64,000 nt of DNA from Streptomyces sp. NBC_01214 (GTDB taxonomy: Bacteria; Actinomycetota; Actinomycetes; Streptomycetales; Streptomycetaceae). This document shows, one piece after another, positions 51,523-60,837 of the stretch. Where the stretch lies: contig NZ_JAPEOS010000003.1 of assembly GCF_026340975.1 (NCBI RefSeq), positions 1,240,001 through 1,304,000 of the forward strand. Direction: 5' to 3'. A program made the translations under genes and the position numbers. Each line of letters opens with the position of its first letter. Position 1 is the stretch's first letter. The notes under the pieces are model-generated. The model worked only from the letters and a program-made list of their open reading frames with translations, was not told the DNA's origin and searched no databases.

Positions 51523-51819
51523 ATGACGGACAGCGAGTTGATCATTGACCTGCGGGGTCGGCGGATCGAGACACTCAACGATTTCTGGGACGCGGTGAGC
51601 GAGCCGTGCGGGCTGCCGGAGTGGTGTGGTGGGAATTTGGACGCATGGTCGGACACCATCAACACCCGAGGTATCTCGGACGTGATCGACAGCCATGACG
51701 TCCTTGTCATGCATGTAGACAAGCGGGGGCTCTTCGACGGGAGTCGGCGGGAAGGCCGGGCACTGGCCGAAATTTTCGAGCCACCTCAGAACCGGCTGGT
51801 CATCCACGCAACAGGCTGA
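51523..51819 (+). CDS. Barstar-family ribonuclease inhibitor
   Basis: 98 residues. The barstar fold shows IDLRGRRIETLNDFWDAVSEPCGLPEWCGGNLDAWSDTI (the helix that plugs the barnase active site, with conserved W and D), then HDVLVMHVDKRGLF and the final RLVIHATG strand. It would neutralise a barnase-like RNase. No toxin gene is near it. It is cytoplasmic and lies between transposase remnants. Confidence 0.88.
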   Translation: MTDSELIIDLRGRRIETLNDFWDAVSEPCGLPEWCGGNLDAWSDTINTRGISDVIDSHDVLVMHVDKRGLFDGSRREGRALAEIFEPPQNRLVIHATG

Positions 51820-52205
51820 CGATTGAGGAGGTCGGCGAGGTGAAGCGCGGTTTGGTATGCGATGGCCAGGTAGTTGGTCGGTTCGCATGGCCAGGCCGTG
51901 CCGCTGCTTTGAGGCGGGCGATGCAGCGTTCGGCCGTGTTCCGCTGCTCGTATACCGCGCCGTCGAAGCCAGGCGGGAGACCCCTGCCCTGCCTCGCCGG
52001 TGGCGGTGACCGATCTGGTCAGCGGGCTGCGGGATGACAGCGCGGATACCGCGTCGACGGAGATGACCGCGGATTGCGCGGGAGGAGTAGGCGCGATCAG
52101 CGGGGACGACGGCCGGCCGAGTTCTCGGCCTCCACGGCCCGGTCCGCGGGATCCGGATTCTGGCCATGCCCGCCTCAAGGGCAGGCGCATGGCGGAGCGG
52201 ATGAT
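51805..52205 (-). pseudogene. IS5/IS112-type transposase remnant
   Basis: In one frame: MARIRIPRTGPWRPRTRPAVVPADRAYSSRAIRGHLRRRGIRAVIPQPADQIGHR, the central Asp region. After a frameshift: AERCIARLK-like and AIAYQTALHLADLL, the C-terminal end. The N-terminal third is absent. Confidence 0.8.
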
Positions 52206-52653
52206 CGGCCGGACCCGATCCGGCCCAACGCGGCAGTCGGAGAAGATGTCGTACGAGCCTGGTGGTGCCGAGCGGAGCATCGCCCAGCACCGGCAATGTC
52301 TGCGAGTGCTCGTGCCGGAGACGCCTGGACCGACCGAGGCGGAGACCGACCCGGCGGGTCATCGACAACGGGCACCACGAGTATGACCGCCGGACACCCC
52401 AGCCCAACCGGCCACCCGACGTCACCCGCTACGGTCACAGCGGTGGAGGACCTCCAGGTGAGCTGGCTCAGGCCCCAGGGGCACGCGCTCGTCTGAGAGC
52501 GCTGCGAGAACCTGGGCGGCCTCACCCGTAGCCATGGCCGCTCGTAGTGGTTCCTTCCCACACCCCATTTCCTCAGCGTGTGGCTGTGGCAGGGCCTCAA
52601 TGGTTCGGCTGGACGACCCGAGTAGGCTGCGGTCAAAACGGGGGTGGAAGATC

Positions 52654-53064
52654 TTGAACTTCGATGTGCCTGGCCCGGAAGCCGCCTGGCTGGAGGCACC
52701 CGTCTCAGCGTGCCCGAACCCGAACCCCGCGTGGCAGACGAGCATGTGGTGGTACGTCGCAGGCCTGTTCCGCGAAGTGGCCTGTCTCGCGCCTCCGTTG
52801 GAGGTCCTGGCGCACCGACTGAGGCTGTCGATCGAGCACGGCTGGGAAGAGCTCTCCGAGGTCGATGTGGCGATGGTCCAGATCAGAGGGATCCACTTCG
52901 CCCTCTACCGGCTGAACACCAGCCTTCTGAAGGACACCATCGTGTCGGTCCTCAAGGACACCGAGGACGACGAAGTCGCGATCAACGTCCTTCTCACCGC
53001 CCTGGGCATCGGCCCCGACGCAGTGACGTACCGGGGAAACGTACGAAGCGACGAGGCCCAGTGA
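52654..53064 (+). CDS. Hypothetical protein
   Basis: 136 residues: MNFDVPGPEAAWLEAPVSACPNPNPAWQTSMWWYVAGLF, then helices (PPLEVLAHRLRLSIEHGWEELSEVDVAMVQIRGIHFALYRLN). No family recognised. The TTG at 52654 is chosen because GGGGGTGGAAG lies just before it; an ATG start at 52600 is possible. It sits between remnants, and its size and place would fit an immunity gene, but that is only an idea. Confidence 0.55.
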   Translation: MNFDVPGPEAAWLEAPVSACPNPNPAWQTSMWWYVAGLFREVACLAPPLEVLAHRLRLSIEHGWEELSEVDVAMVQIRGIHFALYRLNTSLLKDTIVSVLKDTEDDEVAINVLLTALGIGPDAVTYRGNVRSDEAQ

Positions 53065-53110
53065 GTGCCTGCAGAGCGTCAGATCCCATGCAGGATTGGG
53101 ATCGGTACCG

Positions 53111-53550
53111 CTACGGGCACAGCAGTACCGTTTTGGAGGTGTCCGCGTAGCGGCGGACGGCGGGTGCGTCCGGCGGCGTAGGACGGCGGATGGTCTCGTC
53201 GCCTGCGGTGCGCAGGTGGTCGGCGAGCCGGCCGGGCAGGCCGAGGGTGAATTCCGGTTTCGGCGCGGCCTTGCCTTGTTGGTGCTGCTCATCGGCTCCG
53301 GCCGGGAGGACGTCGAGTTGCTCGGGCAGGTCGCGGGCGCCGGCGGCGTCCAGGACCCGGCGGGCCGGCCGAGCGTCTTGCCGGAGGCTGCGGCCGCGGC
53401 GATGCCCTCGCGGGAGGGCTCGCTGACCATGTCGCGCTGGAACTCCAGTACGGCGGGGAGGACCGAGGCCAGGTCGATGCCGGACAGCACCCCGGACTCC
53501 ACCCGCAGGTGCAGGTTGCGACGGATGAGCACCGGCCCACGTGTCCCCGG
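53111..53550 (-). pseudogene. Serine recombinase (resolvase/invertase) remnant
   Basis: VLSGIDLASVLPAVLEFQRDMVSEPSREGIAAAAASGKTLGRPAG is the end of the catalytic domain and long helix of a serine recombinase. A second frame continues ARDLPEQLDVLPAG and GLPGRLADHLRTAGDETIRRPTPPDAPAVRRYADTSKTVLL to a stop. The N-terminal catalytic Ser region is missing. Confidence 0.65.
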
Positions 53551-53658
53551 CGGCCAGCAGCGCCGCCGGGGCGTGCCGTTGGCGGGCGGCGGTCTGCTAG
53601 GGCGTGCATCGAAAGTATCTTCTAGGAGATCGTCAGGCTGCCGGGCTACGGTGCGGGC

Positions 53659-54372
53659 ATGGTGAATTTCGTGCTGGTTGCAGGTGCACGGCTCGGGGCG
53701 TGGGCGTGGGGCGAGGTGGTGCCGTTTCTGCGTGCGGCTGGCCACGGCGTCTATCCGCTGACGCTGTCCGGTCTTGCTGACAAGCGGGGTGTACCGGCGG
53801 GGCAAGCGACTCACGTCCAGGACATCGTTGCCGAGGTAGAACGCCAGGGTCTGCGTGACGTAGTCCTGGTGGGTCACAGCTACTCGGGCATCCCGGTCGG
53901 TCAGGCTGCGGAGCGGATCGGTGACCGACTGGCCCGCGTGGTATTCGTCGACTCAAGTGTTCCAACGGACGGCGAGTCGTTTGTCTCCGCCTGGCCGGAC
54001 GGCGGGGAGGCAGTGGAGGCATCGATCGCCGAGAACGGGGGGTTCTGGCCGCTTGCGCCAGCTGCTCACTACGACGGCGAAGGTCTCACCGATGAGCAGA
54101 TCGCACGCCTCGTGCGTGGCTCGACGCCTCACCCCGGTGCCACGCTGACCGAGCCCGCTGTGCTGGCGGGGCCGCTCGGTGAACTTCCGGCGACGTACAT
54201 CCTGTGCGTGATGCCGGGGGCCGAGCCCGACGACGCCGAGCCCGACGAAGATGTGGCTGAGCTGCTGAACAGCAAGCGCTGGCGGCTGGTCAAGATGGAC
54301 ACCGGCCATTGGCCGATGTTCTCCCAGCCGCGCGAGCTGGCGCAGATTCTCCTCGATGCTGCCGTGGAGTGA
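53659..54372 (+). CDS. Alpha/beta hydrolase
   Basis: 237 residues. The fold shows FVLVAGARLGAWAWGEVVPFLRAAGHGVYPLTLSG, the nucleophile elbow VVLVGHSYSGIPVG (catalytic Ser), VVFVDSSVPTDGESF, and the C-terminal MDTGHWPMFSQPRELAQILL (catalytic His). It resembles the salicylate/methyl-ester esterase-like group. The usual oxyanion His-Gly motif is replaced by VAGARLGAW. GTGCGGGC precedes the ATG, a weak ribosome site. It lies inside the inverted-repeat pair at 53598/55137. Confidence 0.88.
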   Translation: MVNFVLVAGARLGAWAWGEVVPFLRAAGHGVYPLTLSGLADKRGVPAGQATHVQDIVAEVERQGLRDVVLVGHSYSGIPVGQAAERIGDRLARVVFVDSSVPTDGESFVSAWPDGGEAVEASIAENGGFWPLAPAAHYDGEGLTDEQIARLVRGSTPHPGATLTEPAVLAGPLGELPATYILCVMPGAEPDDAEPDEDVAELLNSKRWRLVKMDTGHWPMFSQPRELAQILLDAAVE

Positions 54373-54399
54373 GAGCACCTCCATGCCTGCGGGCTGGTT

Positions 54400-55089
54400 G
54401 TGGACGCGCTTGATGTGTACTGGTTGCAGCCATTCGTCGATGGCCGCTATGAGGACGGTCGCCTCGTAGCGGACCACTAGCTTGTCGTATCGCGTGGCGA
54501 CGGCGCGGTACCTCTTGAGGCGGTTGATCCCACACTCGACCGCGTGGCGCTCACGGTGGTCGACCGGGTCGAACTTCGGCGGCCGGCCGCCGCGCTGCCC
54601 GGCCGTTACCGCGATCGACATGGGCTTCTGGCCCTGCTCGACGGCCAGGTGCACCTTGGTGGTGAACCCGCGGCGCGAGCGTCCCAGCCCATGATCACGG
54701 GACTCGGTGACGACACCACCCGGCGGTTCCTTCTGAAGGTCGCCCTGCTTCCCGGCTCCAGCCGCGTGCTGATGGGCGCGGCACACCGTGGAACCGACGC
54801 TCAGATCCCACACGATCGCACCCTTCCCATCGGCCGGGGACTGGAGCCGGCTGAAGACCCGGTGCCAGGTGCCGTTTCGCTGCCATCGGCGGAACAAGTC
54901 GTAGATCCTGCCCCACGGGCCGTACTCGACGGGCACGTCCCGCCACGGAACGCCCGTTCGGACCCGGAACCGCATGCCGTCGATCAACTGCCGCCGGGAC
55001 CGGACAGGCGGCCGCCCCGCCTTCGCCCCCGTCGGCAACAACGGCTCCAACACTGCCCACTGTTCATCGGTGAGATCACCCCGCCCCAT
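54400..55089 (-). pseudogene. IS5-type transposase with internal deletion
   Basis: LTDEQWAVLEPLLPTGAKAGRPPVRSRRQLIDGMRFRVRTGVPWRDVPVEYGPWGRIYDLFRRW is an intact N-terminus. After HLAVEQGQKPMSIAVTAGQRG the frame skips about 60 residues (with the second Asp) into GGRPPKFDPVDHRERHAVECGINRLKRYRAVATRYDKLVVRYEATVLIAAIDEWL. The reading frame then runs on past the normal end. The enzyme should be dead. Confidence 0.88.
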
Positions 55090-55394
55090 GAACGAAGATC
55101 ATTCATCGGGGAAGATCCACTTTCGATACAGGCCCTACTGCCGCATCAGACAACGTTCGCCCTGTAGTGCCGCTGGAAAACTCCTGGAAATAGTCTCCCC
55201 GACGCGGCCGAGGATGGCCCCTTTCCGGCCTCTGGTGGGCGCTTGGGTGGACACCGGGGCGACGTCTGGAGGGGGTCTTCCCTGCCTTCTCCGGGGGTCG
55301 CAGCAGCCCACTCCGGCCGTCGTGATATGTCGTCTGACCTGGCCTTTCACGCCCGCCGTTCCTATCATCTGTCTCGGTCGAAAGGGGGGACCGG

Positions 55395-56180
55395 ATGGAC
55401 CGGACCGTACGCACTGTCGAGGACGTTCTCGCGCTCTTGGACGGGCTCTTCGCCTCCACAACCGAGGCCGGCCGCTTGGCGACGGGCGACGGCAAGGGCT
55501 TCTGGGACCGCTTCTATGCCGACCGGTCAAGGCCCGTCCCGTTCTTCGTGTCTAAGCCGGACGAGAACCTGGCCGCCTACCTCGACCGGGGCCTGATCGC
55601 TCCCGGTCGGGCCCTGGACCTGGGGTGCGGGCCGGGCCGCAATGCTCTGTACCTCGCATCGCGCGGCTTCGAGGTGGACGCCGTCGACCTCTCTCCCGTT
55701 GCCGTCGCCTGGAGCGAGGACCGGGCCCACGAGGCTGGAGTCGACATCCGCTTCCTGTGCGGTGACGCATTCGCCCTCCCCGCCAGCGAGTTGAACGGCC
55801 CCTACGACCTGGTCGTCGACTCAGGATGCTTCCACCACCTACCGCCGCACCGCCGCGTCAGCTACCTGGCCCTGCTCGACCGCGTCCTCGCACCTGGCGG
55901 CCATCTCGCACTCACCTGCTTCGCCGCCGGCGAGGCGGGAACGGGGTCGGAACTCGCCGACGCGGACCTCTACCGTGAACGCGAGTTGCAGGGCGGCCTC
56001 GCCTACACACCCGAATCGCTGCGCTGGATCTTCTCTGACCTGGTAGAGGTCGAACTGCGCCGCATGCGTGAGGAACCACCCGAGTCGGCACTGTTCGGCG
56101 TGACATTCCTATGGACCGCGTTGTTCCGTCGGGGCGCGGCTGCGGCAGGCGACGTTCGCCCTGTTCACGACCCCGCGTAG
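55395..56180 (+). CDS. SAM-dependent class I methyltransferase
   Basis: 261 residues. The SAM site is ALDLGCGPGRNALYLASRGFEVDAVDLSPVAVAWS, followed by GDAFALPASELNGPYDLVVDSGCFHHLPPHRRVSYLALLDRVLAPGGHLALTCFA. This is the UbiE/Tehb-like small-molecule type. The substrate is unknown. AAAGGGGGGA before the ATG is a strong ribosome site. It lies between two transposase remnants and looks intact. Confidence 0.9.
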   Translation: MDRTVRTVEDVLALLDGLFASTTEAGRLATGDGKGFWDRFYADRSRPVPFFVSKPDENLAAYLDRGLIAPGRALDLGCGPGRNALYLASRGFEVDAVDLSPVAVAWSEDRAHEAGVDIRFLCGDAFALPASELNGPYDLVVDSGCFHHLPPHRRVSYLALLDRVLAPGGHLALTCFAAGEAGTGSELADADLYRERELQGGLAYTPESLRWIFSDLVEVELRRMREEPPESALFGVTFLWTALFRRGAAAAGDVRPVHDPA

Positions 56181-56196
56181 ACGCTCGCCCTGTCCA

Positions 56197-57181
56197 TGCT
56201 CGTTCCGCCAGATGATGTAGCGGCGGATCATGCTTCCCTCCTCCTTGTGACTGGCGTGGTCGGTGCCGTCGAGGGTGCAGTAGCGCAGGGCGGCGAACTG
56301 GCCCTGGATGCGGTTCAGTCATGAGGAGCTGGTCGGGGTGTAGGCGATCTCGACGTTGCGGCCTCGGCCCGGTACACGACCTGGCGGCACCGCTTCGTGG
56401 TCAGGTGCGACGAGTGGTTGTCGCACACGATCGCGATGCGCTTCCCGATGGGGTGCAGGGAGCGCAGGTAGCGGCAGAACTCCAGGAACTTGGAGCGGTT
56501 CTTGGTCTTCTTGATGTGGCCGTAGAACTGGTCCTTGCCCGGGTCGTAGGCGGCGAACAGATGCCGGACGCCGCGTGGGCGGGTGTAGGTGGACCGACGA
56601 CGTGGCCGTGGCTCCCGTGCTCGGGGACGACCTCGCCGTCAGCGATCGCGTACAGGTGCTAGACCCGGGCCTTCTTCGCCTCGTAGCCGGGGTCGCTCGA
56701 GGCCTGCCAGGTCTTCACGGGCCCGAAGGCCCTCGTGGCCGATGTCGTCGACCACCCCCTCGTCGTCCACCCCCTCGGCGACCACGAAGTCGGCCAGCTT
56801 GACCAGGCTCCAGGTCGAGAACGGCAGGCCGGGTTCGGCCGGCTTGGACTTCGCGATCTTCTTGATCTCGCGGCGCTCGGGCAGCGTGAAGATGCGGGGC
56901 CGCCCGCCCTTGTACTTCGGGTAGAGCGAGTCGAAACCGTCGGCATTGAAGTTGTGCAGGACGTTGCGGATCCGATCCGGGCTGGTGAACGTCACCGTCA
57001 CGACCTCGGCGACGGAGATCCCTTGCGCGGACGACAGCACCACCTGGGCACGCCGCCAGGTCACCACCGACCCGGTGCCCAGGCGAATGATCCGCAGCAG
57101 CCTCTGGCCCTCGTCGTCGCCAATCTCCTGCACCCGCACCCGCACCGGCACCCGCACCCGCACCCGCAGCCGTTCAGCCAC
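56197..57181 (-). pseudogene. IS630-type transposase pseudogene
   Basis: The N-terminal frame reads RLLRIIRLGTGSVVTWRRAQVVLSSAQGISVAEVV, RIRNVLHNFNADGFDSLYPKYKGGRPRIFTLPERREIKKIA, typical of IS630. The C-terminal part, broken in several frames, still has DKDQLYGHIKKTKNRSK-like, IAIVCDN and the tail ALRYCTLDGTDHASH. The first 15 residues are an Arg-Val repeat from a CACCCG hexamer array at about 57127-57170. Confidence 0.8.
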
Positions 57182-57258
57182 CTAGCCGGTGGAACGCCGA
57201 AGGTGGACGCGGTCGGCCCTGCCCGATCGTTTTCCCTCCTGTGGCGCCGGTGCCGCGC

Positions 57259-58001
57259 TCAGGAGTCTCGTACAGGGTTCTCAGAGGACGTTTGGAGTAG
57301 GTCGGCAGGGATCCGGTCGACGGCGATGGCGATCGCTTCGGCGACTGTGGCGACCTGGTGCAGGGCGGGGCCGTTCCACCACTCCCTGATGGTGTAGTCG
57401 CCGGTTCCCAGGGGGGAGTCGATCGACACGAAGGACGGGGAGAACGGGCCGTCGGGCGTGTGGGCGAAGCCCAGTGCCCAGTAGCCGGTGTAGGGGTAGA
57501 GCCTGCGGAGCTTCGGTTCGGCGTGGGCGGCTCGATGAGCGCCTGGTACTCCGGCCAGTCGGCGCCATCGGCATCCTTCAGTAGCCATTGCCACTCTGAG
57601 GAGATGACGTCGGCGGGGTTCTTGTCGGGGACCTCGAAACGTCCGGTCAGGAGGTCGAAGGTCGCAGCCCGCCTGATCTCGTCGAGGCCGGCCCCCTCCG
57701 CCCAGCCGCGGATCACTGGGGGAAGTGCACGCATGTCCTCGGTGCTGCCGCAGATCATGAGCCTGTCGTTGAACGAGCCCCAGATGGTCCAGCTTCGTTC
57801 GTATTGATGCGCCAGAACGTAGGACGAGTGGCGTTGCGGGACGACACTGGTGATCGTGGCATGACGCAGTGGATTGGACGGGGTGACGGCCAGGGGAAGG
57901 GACAGGCCTTGGTCAGCGGCTGCGGCTTGGAGTGCAGCGGCGAGACTGCCGTGGGCGGCCACGTCCGGGTAGAGGACGGCTGGGTCTGGTTCGCGACTCA
58001 T
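57259..58001 (-). pseudogene. DUF6193-family gene broken by one frameshift
   Basis: From the ATG at 58001: VLYPDVAAHGSLAAALQAAAADQGL, RSWTIWGSFNDRLMICGSTEDMRALPPVIRGWAEGAGLDEIRRAATFDLLTGRFEVPDKNPADVISSEW. At about 57535 the frame shifts, and the family C-terminus continues in the next frame: AAHAEPKLRRLYPYTGYWALGFAHT to a stop at 57259. One base lost would explain it. Otherwise the gene is full length, so decay is recent or this is a sequencing error. Confidence 0.75.
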
Positions 58002-58330
58002 GGTGTTCCGAGCTCCGCCCCCTGTGGCGCGCCGTGGTGGCCATCGTAGGCGGCCCGAAGGGGAGGCAGAAGGCCTGCGGTGATCCAAGGCCCCGCTCAC
58101 GGACGGCGGCGCGGTCCACGGTGCACGTCAAGGACGCGGTCGGGGCTCACCGCGGGGTGAGGGATCCAACTCCCCCGGCCGGTCGGCGAGGTCCAGCCCG
58201 TCTGGTCCGGCGCGCCGTCTCGTTCGCCCTGGTTGCTTCTCGGAACCAGGACCACCTGCCGTCGAGGCGGTGGGCAAACCCGTGGCGCGTACGTACCGTC
58301 CCGGGTCAGGTGGGCGGGAGTCTGCACCGG

Positions 58331-58655
58331 ATGAACGCGGCCGAGCGTTCCACGTTCGTGCGGGACCTGGCGCAGGCTGCCTACGAGTTCACTCCCGCAG
58401 GGCTCGGCGTCCTCTTCGAGGGTGGCTGGCGCGAGCGCAAGACCGAGCCGCCTGGCTGGTCGCTGTGGCCCACAGGACCGAGTTCCGCGACCTCATCGGC
58501 CGGCTCCTGCTCGCCAGTGCCTACCTTGATCGCTACTTGTCGCGTCCCGACCTCGACTACGACCAACCAGCGCCGTCCTCGGGACGCTCCTGCCAGCAGG
58601 CCGTGAAGCAACTGTGCGCTTTCGTCGACGAGTCGGCTGAGGCCTTCGCCTCGCT
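58331..58655 (+). pseudogene. DUF6000-like gene remnant
   Basis: MNAAERSTFVRDLAQAAYEFTPAGLGVLFEGGWRERKT is followed, after a frameshift, by AWLVAVAHRTEFRDLIGRLLLASAYLDRYLSRPDLDYDQ and QLCAFVDESAEAF. All pieces belong to the DUF6000 pattern, but about 20 residues between LLAS and AYLDRYL and a later block are deleted. Confidence 0.65.
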
Positions 58656-58808
58656 GGCCTGCGCCCGATGTCACGGGGTACTCCTGTTGCTCCGCCATCA
58701 CTGCGTGCGGGCCCGCGTGGTCAGTAGGGTCCACCCGTAACGTCACTCAGGCGGAACACGGCGCACGGCGCACGGCGCACACCGCGCCGCTACGGCCGGT
58801 GGCTACGG

Positions 58809-60605
58809 CTAGGGCTGCGCGGCCTCGTCGGACTGCGCGACGGCGGCGAGCCAGAGCTGGATCTCCACGTCCCCGTCGCCGACCAGGAAGTAGGACTGCA
58901 GGACGAGCTGCTGGGTGCCGACTTGCCACACCGTGGACGACTCGCCGTCGCCGTAGCGCAGGCACAGCTCGGCTCCCGGGAGCGGGTTACCGAAGCGGGC
59001 GGTGAGCCGGCCGATCATGTCGGCCTCGATCTCACCGAACCGTTCGTTCGCCCAGTCCTGGAGGAAGGAGAACTCGTGCTGGTGCTCGGCATAGAGAAAG
59101 GTCTCCGCGACCACGCTCATGGCGCCGAACGAAATGCCGTCCGCGTCCGGGTCGTCCTCGGCCTCGGCGGGCTCGTACGGGTCCTCCCTGCTGTCGAAGA
59201 TCAGCGAGCAGGGCTCGAACGGGCGGGGCTCGGCGGCGAGCAGCTCGCCCGCGAGGTCGGCAACGTCCCGTTCCGGGGCGCCGGGGTAGACCAAGTACGA
59301 GTGGGCCTCTTGGCAGTGGGCGGGCTCCACGGACGCGAAGGTGCCCTCGGCCTCGGTGGTCTCCCAGAGGGTCGTCCCGGCCCGGTTCACCAGGCGCAGG
59401 ACGGCACCGTCCGCGCTGGCCTCGACCCGGCAGACGTCCATGCCGTCGCGGTCCACGTGGGCCACCCCGCCGTCGCGGGTGACGAACGCGGCGAGTCCGG
59501 TCCGGTAGCCGAATCCGAGGACCCAGCCCCCGGCGTCGGTGAGGGGCTCCAGATGCTGGACGGGGATGAAGCGGCCGTCTGAGCGCAGGACGCCCCAAGC
59601 CCGCCCGGAGGGGCGGTTGGCGGCGGCCGCGCGGGCCTCCTCGGGGTCGTCCTCGTCCAGGGGTTCGAGGTAGTGGGCCACCGCGGCGCCTGCGTCGTCG
59701 AAGTCCTCCGCCCACTCGTACTCCTGCTCGATGACCTCCTCGCCGGCGGCGTCGAGGTAGCCGTGCGCGTAGCCGTTGTCGAAACGGACCAGCCCGCACC
59801 GGAATTCCTCGGAGAGCCGGTTGCTCTCCGCCTTGATCACCAGCTCGCCGCGGGCGTTCAGGAAGCCCCGGAAGTGGTCGCCGACGGTGCCGCCGAGGAC
59901 GTAGGCGAGGCCGTTCGCGGCGAAGGGGTTGAACATCCGGAAGGACGGCTCGACGATCCAGTTCCCCTTCTCGTCGATCAGGCCCCACAGGTCGCCCACT
60001 CGCACGGGCGCCGTGCCGTCGGGCCCGAAGGGCCGTGCCCCGTCGAACCGCGGCTCGATGACCGTACGGCCCGTGCGGTCGATGTAGCCGCAGAGTCCGC
60101 CGGCGGCCATCCGTACGCCGGCGAGCCCGTTCGGCGCGAACGGCCCCGCCCCTGCGTGCTGCGGGCGTATCACGAAGCGGCCCGTGGCGTCGATGTAGCC
60201 CGTCCCGTCCTCGGTGCGGGCGGCGGCCAGGCCGTGGCGGAACACGTGGGCCTCCGTCAGGGTCGCCGGTATGACGGGTGTGCCGTCCGTCCCGGCGTAG
60301 CCCCAGCGGCCGTCCTGCGCCTGGAACCGGGAGAGTCCGTCGTCCTCGAACATCTCGGTGTAGGGCAGCGCCGGTTCGGCCAGCCACGCACCGCGGTGGT
60401 CGAGGTAGCCGCACCGGCCCTCGAGGTCGGCGGCGGGGGCGACGAACCCGCCCCCGCCGTCCGGGTGGAACGCCCCGACCGCGCTCAGCTTCGGCGCCCG
60501 CACCAGTCGCCCGTCGGCGCCGACGAGGGCGTACCGCGTCCCGGAACCGTCCGGCCCCGCGCAGGGGACGACGTACGGCGGCGGGGCGGTGGTGCTGGAC
60601 GGCAT
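58809..60605 (-). CDS. WG-repeat protein
   Basis: 598 residues. The first 400 residues hold WG beta-repeats, each like GRWGYAGTDGTPVIPATLTEA, GTGYIDATGRFVIRPQHAGAGPF, LCGYIDRTGRTVIEPRFDGARPF and DLWGLIDEKGNWIVEPSFRMFNPF. The C-terminal 200 residues form a second domain (FASVEPAHCQEAHSYLVYPGAPERDVADLAGELL to WLAAVAQSDEAAQ) that I do not recognise. No signal. WG repeats are thought to be protein-binding. Function unknown. Confidence 0.85.
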   Translation of the reverse strand: MPSSTTAPPPYVVPCAGPDGSGTRYALVGADGRLVRAPKLSAVGAFHPDGGGGFVAPAADLEGRCGYLDHRGAWLAEPALPYTEMFEDDGLSRFQAQDGRWGYAGTDGTPVIPATLTEAHVFRHGLAAARTEDGTGYIDATGRFVIRPQHAGAGPFAPNGLAGVRMAAGGLCGYIDRTGRTVIEPRFDGARPFGPDGTAPVRVGDLWGLIDEKGNWIVEPSFRMFNPFAANGLAYVLGGTVGDHFRGFLNARGELVIKAESNRLSEEFRCGLVRFDNGYAHGYLDAAGEEVIEQEYEWAEDFDDAGAAVAHYLEPLDEDDPEEARAAAANRPSGRAWGVLRSDGRFIPVQHLEPLTDAGGWVLGFGYRTGLAAFVTRDGGVAHVDRDGMDVCRVEASADGAVLRLVNRAGTTLWETTEAEGTFASVEPAHCQEAHSYLVYPGAPERDVADLAGELLAAEPRPFEPCSLIFDSREDPYEPAEAEDDPDADGISFGAMSVVAETFLYAEHQHEFSFLQDWANERFGEIEADMIGRLTARFGNPLPGAELCLRYGDGESSTVWQVGTQQLVLQSYFLVGDGDVEIQLWLAAVAQSDEAAQP

Positions 60606-60782
60606 GGTGCGGCTCCTCGCGCGGGGGCCGAGGCAGCGTCACCGGCTGCGCGGCCCGGGGATGATCAGGCCTTGCCCATGCTAGAGCGCCCCTCCGACAA
60701 CGCGTCCCGTCCCGGTGGCAGCGCCCGTGCCGCCGGCAGTGCCCGTGACGGCGCCCGTGCCGGTGGCGCCACAAGATCCCGG

Positions 60783-60814
60783 CTTGACCCTCCCCCTGCG
60801 TCAGGCTTGAGGCT
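60783..60814 (+). promoter_or_regulatory. MerR-type promoter with 19-bp spacer
   Basis: TTGACC (60784-60789) and GAGGCT (60809-60814) are 19 bp apart. CTTGAC and GTCAGG form an imperfect inverted repeat in the first part of the spacer. The gene starts 24 bp past the -10 box. Confidence 0.65.
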
Positions 60815-60837
60815 GTAGACGAACGAAAGGGCGGTCC

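Larger units (their letters stand above)
53598..55137. mobile_element. Possible element bounded by inverted repeats, with hydrolase and transposase genes
   Basis: TAGGGCGTGCATCGAAAGT at 53598-53616 is matched by the reverse complement of 55119-55137 (TAGGGCCTGTATCGAAAGT), two mismatches in 19, and TCTTC follows in both. Inside are the alpha/beta hydrolase gene and an IS5-type transposase remnant next to the right end. Confidence 0.5.

Noticed and set aside
57127..57181. Arg-Val repeat protein N-terminus (RVRVRVPVRVRV)
   Set aside because: It is produced by a CACCCG hexamer array at the head of a dead IS630 transposase, not a real domain.
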